NCBI GenBank assembly: GCA_024685315.1
Contig: JAIKVW010000023.1
Span: 1-64,000 of the forward strand
Length of the DNA stretch: 64,000 nucleotides
Source: Lachnospiraceae bacterium
GTDB lineage: Bacteria > Bacillota > Clostridia > Lachnospirales > Lachnospiraceae
Direction: 5' to 3'
Below the pieces are notes generated by a model. That model ran no database searches and was not told the origin of the DNA. It saw only the letters and a list, made by a program, of their open reading frames with translations. Each line of letters begins with the position of its first letter. Within the stretch, counting starts at the first letter, position 1. A program made the position numbers and the translations under genes. Positions 61,772-64,000 of this stretch are shown piece by piece.

Positions 61772-62791
61772 ATGAATGAAGTACTTGAGAAAATAAGGGC
61801 GGAAGCTATCGCGCGCATCGATGCCGCTCGCGACATGTCGTCGCTTAACGATATACGCGTAGCGATACTCGGCAAAAAGGGAGAGCTCACATCAGTGATG
61901 AAATCCTTAAGGGATCTCCCTCCGGAAGAGCGCCCTTCATTTGGCAAAAACGTAAACATTGTCAGGGATGAGATCAGCCAGCGTCTCGACAGCATGAAAG
62001 CTGAGCTTGCAAAGAAGGCAAGAGAGGTCCAGCTCGCGAACGAGACGATAGACGTGACCCTTCCTCCCAAGAAGATGACCTACGGCCATCGCCATCCGAA
62101 TAATATCGCCCTCGGAGAAGTCGAGAGGATATTTACCGGAATGGGATATGAAGTAGTGGAAGGCCCTGAAGTCGAGTTCGACTATTACAATTTTGAAGCC
62201 CTCAATATTCCCGCGAACCATCCCGCGAAGGACGAACAGGATACCTTTTATATTACCAAGGACATGCTTCTCCGGACCCAGACCTCGGGAGTCCAGGTGC
62301 ACACCATGGAGCACCAGCCTCTCCCTATCAGGATGATCGCCCCGGGACGCGTGTTCAGGGCAGACGAGCTTGACGCAACGCATTCCCCAAACTTCCATCA
62401 GGTAGAAGGTCTTGTGGTTGACAGGAACGTTACTTTTGCCGATCTCAAGGGCACGCTTGAGGTGTTCGCGAAGAAGCTCTTCGGCGAGGACACCCGCGTC
62501 AAATTCAGGCCTCATCATTTCCCGTTCACCGAGCCCTCGGCAGAAATGGACGTGACCTGCTTCAAGTGCGGCGGCAAGGGCTGCCGTATGTGCAAGGGCG
62601 AAGGCTGGATCGAGATCCTCGGCTGCGGTATGGTGCACCCGCACGTTCTTGAAATGTGCAGCATAGACCCCAATGAATATCAGGGCTTTGCTTTCGGCGT
62701 AGGTCTTGAAAGAATAGCCATGCTTAAATACGAGATCGATGACATGCATCTCCTCTATGAGAATGATGTCAGGTTCCTTAAACAGTTCTAG
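61772..62791 (+). CDS. pheS: Phenylalanyl-tRNA synthetase, alpha chain
   Basis: Catalytic chain of PheRS. 339 residues: N-terminal coiled coil (to about 90), then class II motifs: HPNNIALGEVERIF, FRADELDATHSPNFHQVEG (motif 2) and GLERIAMLKY (motif 3). A CFKCGGKGC...CKG insert is typical of the Firmicute enzyme. No T-box leader is seen. Confidence 0.97.
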   Translation: MNEVLEKIRAEAIARIDAARDMSSLNDIRVAILGKKGELTSVMKSLRDLPPEERPSFGKNVNIVRDEISQRLDSMKAELAKKAREVQLANETIDVTLPPKKMTYGHRHPNNIALGEVERIFTGMGYEVVEGPEVEFDYYNFEALNIPANHPAKDEQDTFYITKDMLLRTQTSGVQVHTMEHQPLPIRMIAPGRVFRADELDATHSPNFHQVEGLVVDRNVTFADLKGTLEVFAKKLFGEDTRVKFRPHHFPFTEPSAEMDVTCFKCGGKGCRMCKGEGWIEILGCGMVHPHVLEMCSIDPNEYQGFAFGVGLERIAMLKYEIDDMHLLYENDVRFLKQF

Positions 62792-62806
62792 GCGGAGGTA
62801 AGGGAA

Positions 62807-64000
62807 ATGAGAACATCTTTAAAGTGGATCAAAGCCCTTGTCCCCGGCATCAAGGACGTAGGGCCGCAGGAGTATCTTGACACTATGACTCTTGCAGGCC
62901 AGAAGGGCGAATATTATGTTGAGCTTAATAAGAACCTTGAGAAGATAGTTGTCGGCAAGGTCCTTTCGGTTGAGAAGCATCCTGACGCGGACAAGCTGGT
63001 CATCTGCCAGGTAGATGTCGGACAGGAAGCTCCGGTGCAGATCGTGACCGGCGCGCCGAACGTCTTTGAGGGAGCGGTCGTTCCGGTAGTCCTTGACGGC
63101 GGAAAGGTTGCCGGCGGGCACGACGGAAGCGCTCCGCCTGAGAACGGCATTAAGATCAAGAAGGGGAAGCTCCGCGGGGTAGAGTCTTTCGGTATGATGT
63201 GCTCGATCGAAGAGCTCGGTTCAAGCCGTAACTTTTACCCTGAGGCTCCTGAGGACGGCATCTATATTTTCTCCGGAAGAGATGATATAAAGCCCGGCGA
63301 CGACGCTGTCGCAGCACTTGGACTTGATGATGCGGTCATCGAATATGAGATCACCTCTAACCGCGTGGACTGCTTCAGCATCATCGGTATCGCGAGAGAG
63401 GCTGCGGTTGCGTTCAATACCGGGTTCATGCCTCCTGTAGTTGAAGCTACCGGGAACTCTGAGGACGTAAATGACTATGTTTCGGTAGAGGTAAGAGACG
63501 CAGATCTCTGCCCCAGGTTTACCGCCAGGATGGTGAAGAACGTCAAGATCGGACCTTCCCCGGACTGGATGCAGAGAAGGCTTGCGGCCCAGGGAATCCG
63601 TCCTATTAATAATATTGTCGATATCACGAACTATGTAATGGAAGAGTTCGGGCAGCCGATGCACGCCTACGACCTTTCCACGATCAGAGGAAGCAAGATC
63701 ATCGTCCGCAGGGCAGATGACGGCGAAAAGTTCGTTACCCTTGACGGGCAGGAGAGAGATCTTGACAGCGATATGCTCATGATCTGCGACGCAGAGGGAC
63801 CTATCGGCATAGGCGGCATCATGGGAGGCGAAAACTCCATGATCACCGGCCAGGCAGACACCGTGCTTTTTGAGGCGGCTAATTTCAACGGGACCAACGT
63901 AAGGCTCTCCGGAAAGCGCCTTGGAATGCATACCGACGCCCAGGCGAAGTTCGAGAAAGGCCTCGATCCGAATAACGCCGAGGACGCGATCAACCGCGCA
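62807..64000 (+). CDS. pheT: Phenylalanyl-tRNA synthetase, beta chain, 5' part
   Basis: Editing and tRNA-binding chain of PheRS. The frame is open for 398 codons to the window end. Start MRTSLKWIKALVPG, EMAP-type tRNA-binding domain at about 40-155 (VEKHPDADKLVICQVDVG), B3/4 editing domain (EITSNRVDCFSIIGIAREAA, NNIVDITNYVM) and the beginning of B5. GGCGGAGGTAAGGG precedes the ATG, 15 bases after pheS. Confidence 0.97.
   Translation, partial: MRTSLKWIKALVPGIKDVGPQEYLDTMTLAGQKGEYYVELNKNLEKIVVGKVLSVEKHPDADKLVICQVDVGQEAPVQIVTGAPNVFEGAVVPVVLDGGKVAGGHDGSAPPENGIKIKKGKLRGVESFGMMCSIEELGSSRNFYPEAPEDGIYIFSGRDDIKPGDDAVAALGLDDAVIEYEITSNRVDCFSIIGIAREAAVAFNTGFMPPVVEATGNSEDVNDYVSVEVRDADLCPRFTARMVKNVKIGPSPDWMQRRLAAQGIRPINNIVDITNYVMEEFGQPMHAYDLSTIRGSKIIVRRADDGEKFVTLDGQERDLDSDMLMICDAEGPIGIGGIMGGENSMITGQADTVLFEAANFNGTNVRLSGKRLGMHTDAQAKFEKGLDPNNAEDAINRA

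Noticed and set aside
61743-62806. T-box leader for pheST
   Set aside because: Only 29 bases separate pckA and pheS, with no T-box sequence, specifier loop or antiterminator.
1-64000. CRISPR arrays, insertion sequences, prophage, tRNA or rRNA genes
   Set aside because: None seen on reading both strands; the only repeats are the lipoprotein linker, the MraZ repeats, A-tracts and the inverted control-region pair.

Overview
The window is an ordinary-looking chromosomal stretch of a Gram-positive bacterium of the Clostridia, most likely Lachnospiraceae-like. I infer this from gene content: CodY, an XpaC/TelA pair, an A-type RNase P RNA, MraZ with its operator, an FtsZ ending in a short IPSFLQKK-type tail, Gram-positive LexA boxes, a giant 2-hydroxyacyl-CoA dehydratase activase fusion and ATP-dependent PEP carboxykinase. 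DNA is mid-GC, Shine-Dalgarno sites are strong, and TTG/GTG starts are frequent. No rRNA, tRNA, CRISPR array or intact insertion sequence was found.

Layout. 1-4.2 kb: 3' end of proA, proC, then the xpaC-telA pair. 4.2-11 kb: dgt, dnaG, a short sigma factor lacking region 4, trmK, a NIF3 protein and a TGS-uridine kinase fusion, followed by rnpB and a CPBP membrane protease gene. 12.3-16.7 kb: recA under tandem LexA boxes, recX, rny and an Mrp-type ATPase. 16.8-22 kb: xpt (reverse strand), a two-component system overlapping hisH, then hisF and ung.

22.1-32.2 kb is the main accessory region. A divergently transcribed PrpR_N-type regulator faces a DUF1537 sugar-acid kinase, a PdxA2-type dehydrogenase, a complete CUT2-type ABC importer (ATPase, permease, lipoprotein), a cyclase-family hydrolase and a LarA-like protein. 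Together these look like uptake and catabolism of a four-carbon sugar acid to dihydroxyacetone phosphate, with two extra enzymes that could open a lactone and epimerise the acid. The regulator has lost the sigma-54 contact loop and Walker B acids, and the promoters found are sigma-70 type.

32.2-36.5 kb is one 1418-residue activase fusion on the reverse strand. 36.7-43 kb is a reduced division cluster (mraZ, rsmH, ftsL-like, ftsI, ftsQ, ftsZ) with no mur genes, followed by nrdR. 43.6-47.6 kb: a eukaryote-type hisA, dtd, dprA and comM. 47.9-52.6 kb: topA-codY and rpsB-tsf.

52.7-60 kb is a second variable region: glf, a family 2 glycosyltransferase, a flippase-like membrane protein, an unknown membrane protein, a membrane-anchored XRE regulator and a repeat-containing lipoprotein. 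It holds a decayed GntR/YtrA-like regulator gene whose promoter and operator-like palindrome are intact, and a second, inverted copy of the XRE control region about 5 kb from the first. The window ends with pckA, pheS and the first 398 codons of pheT.
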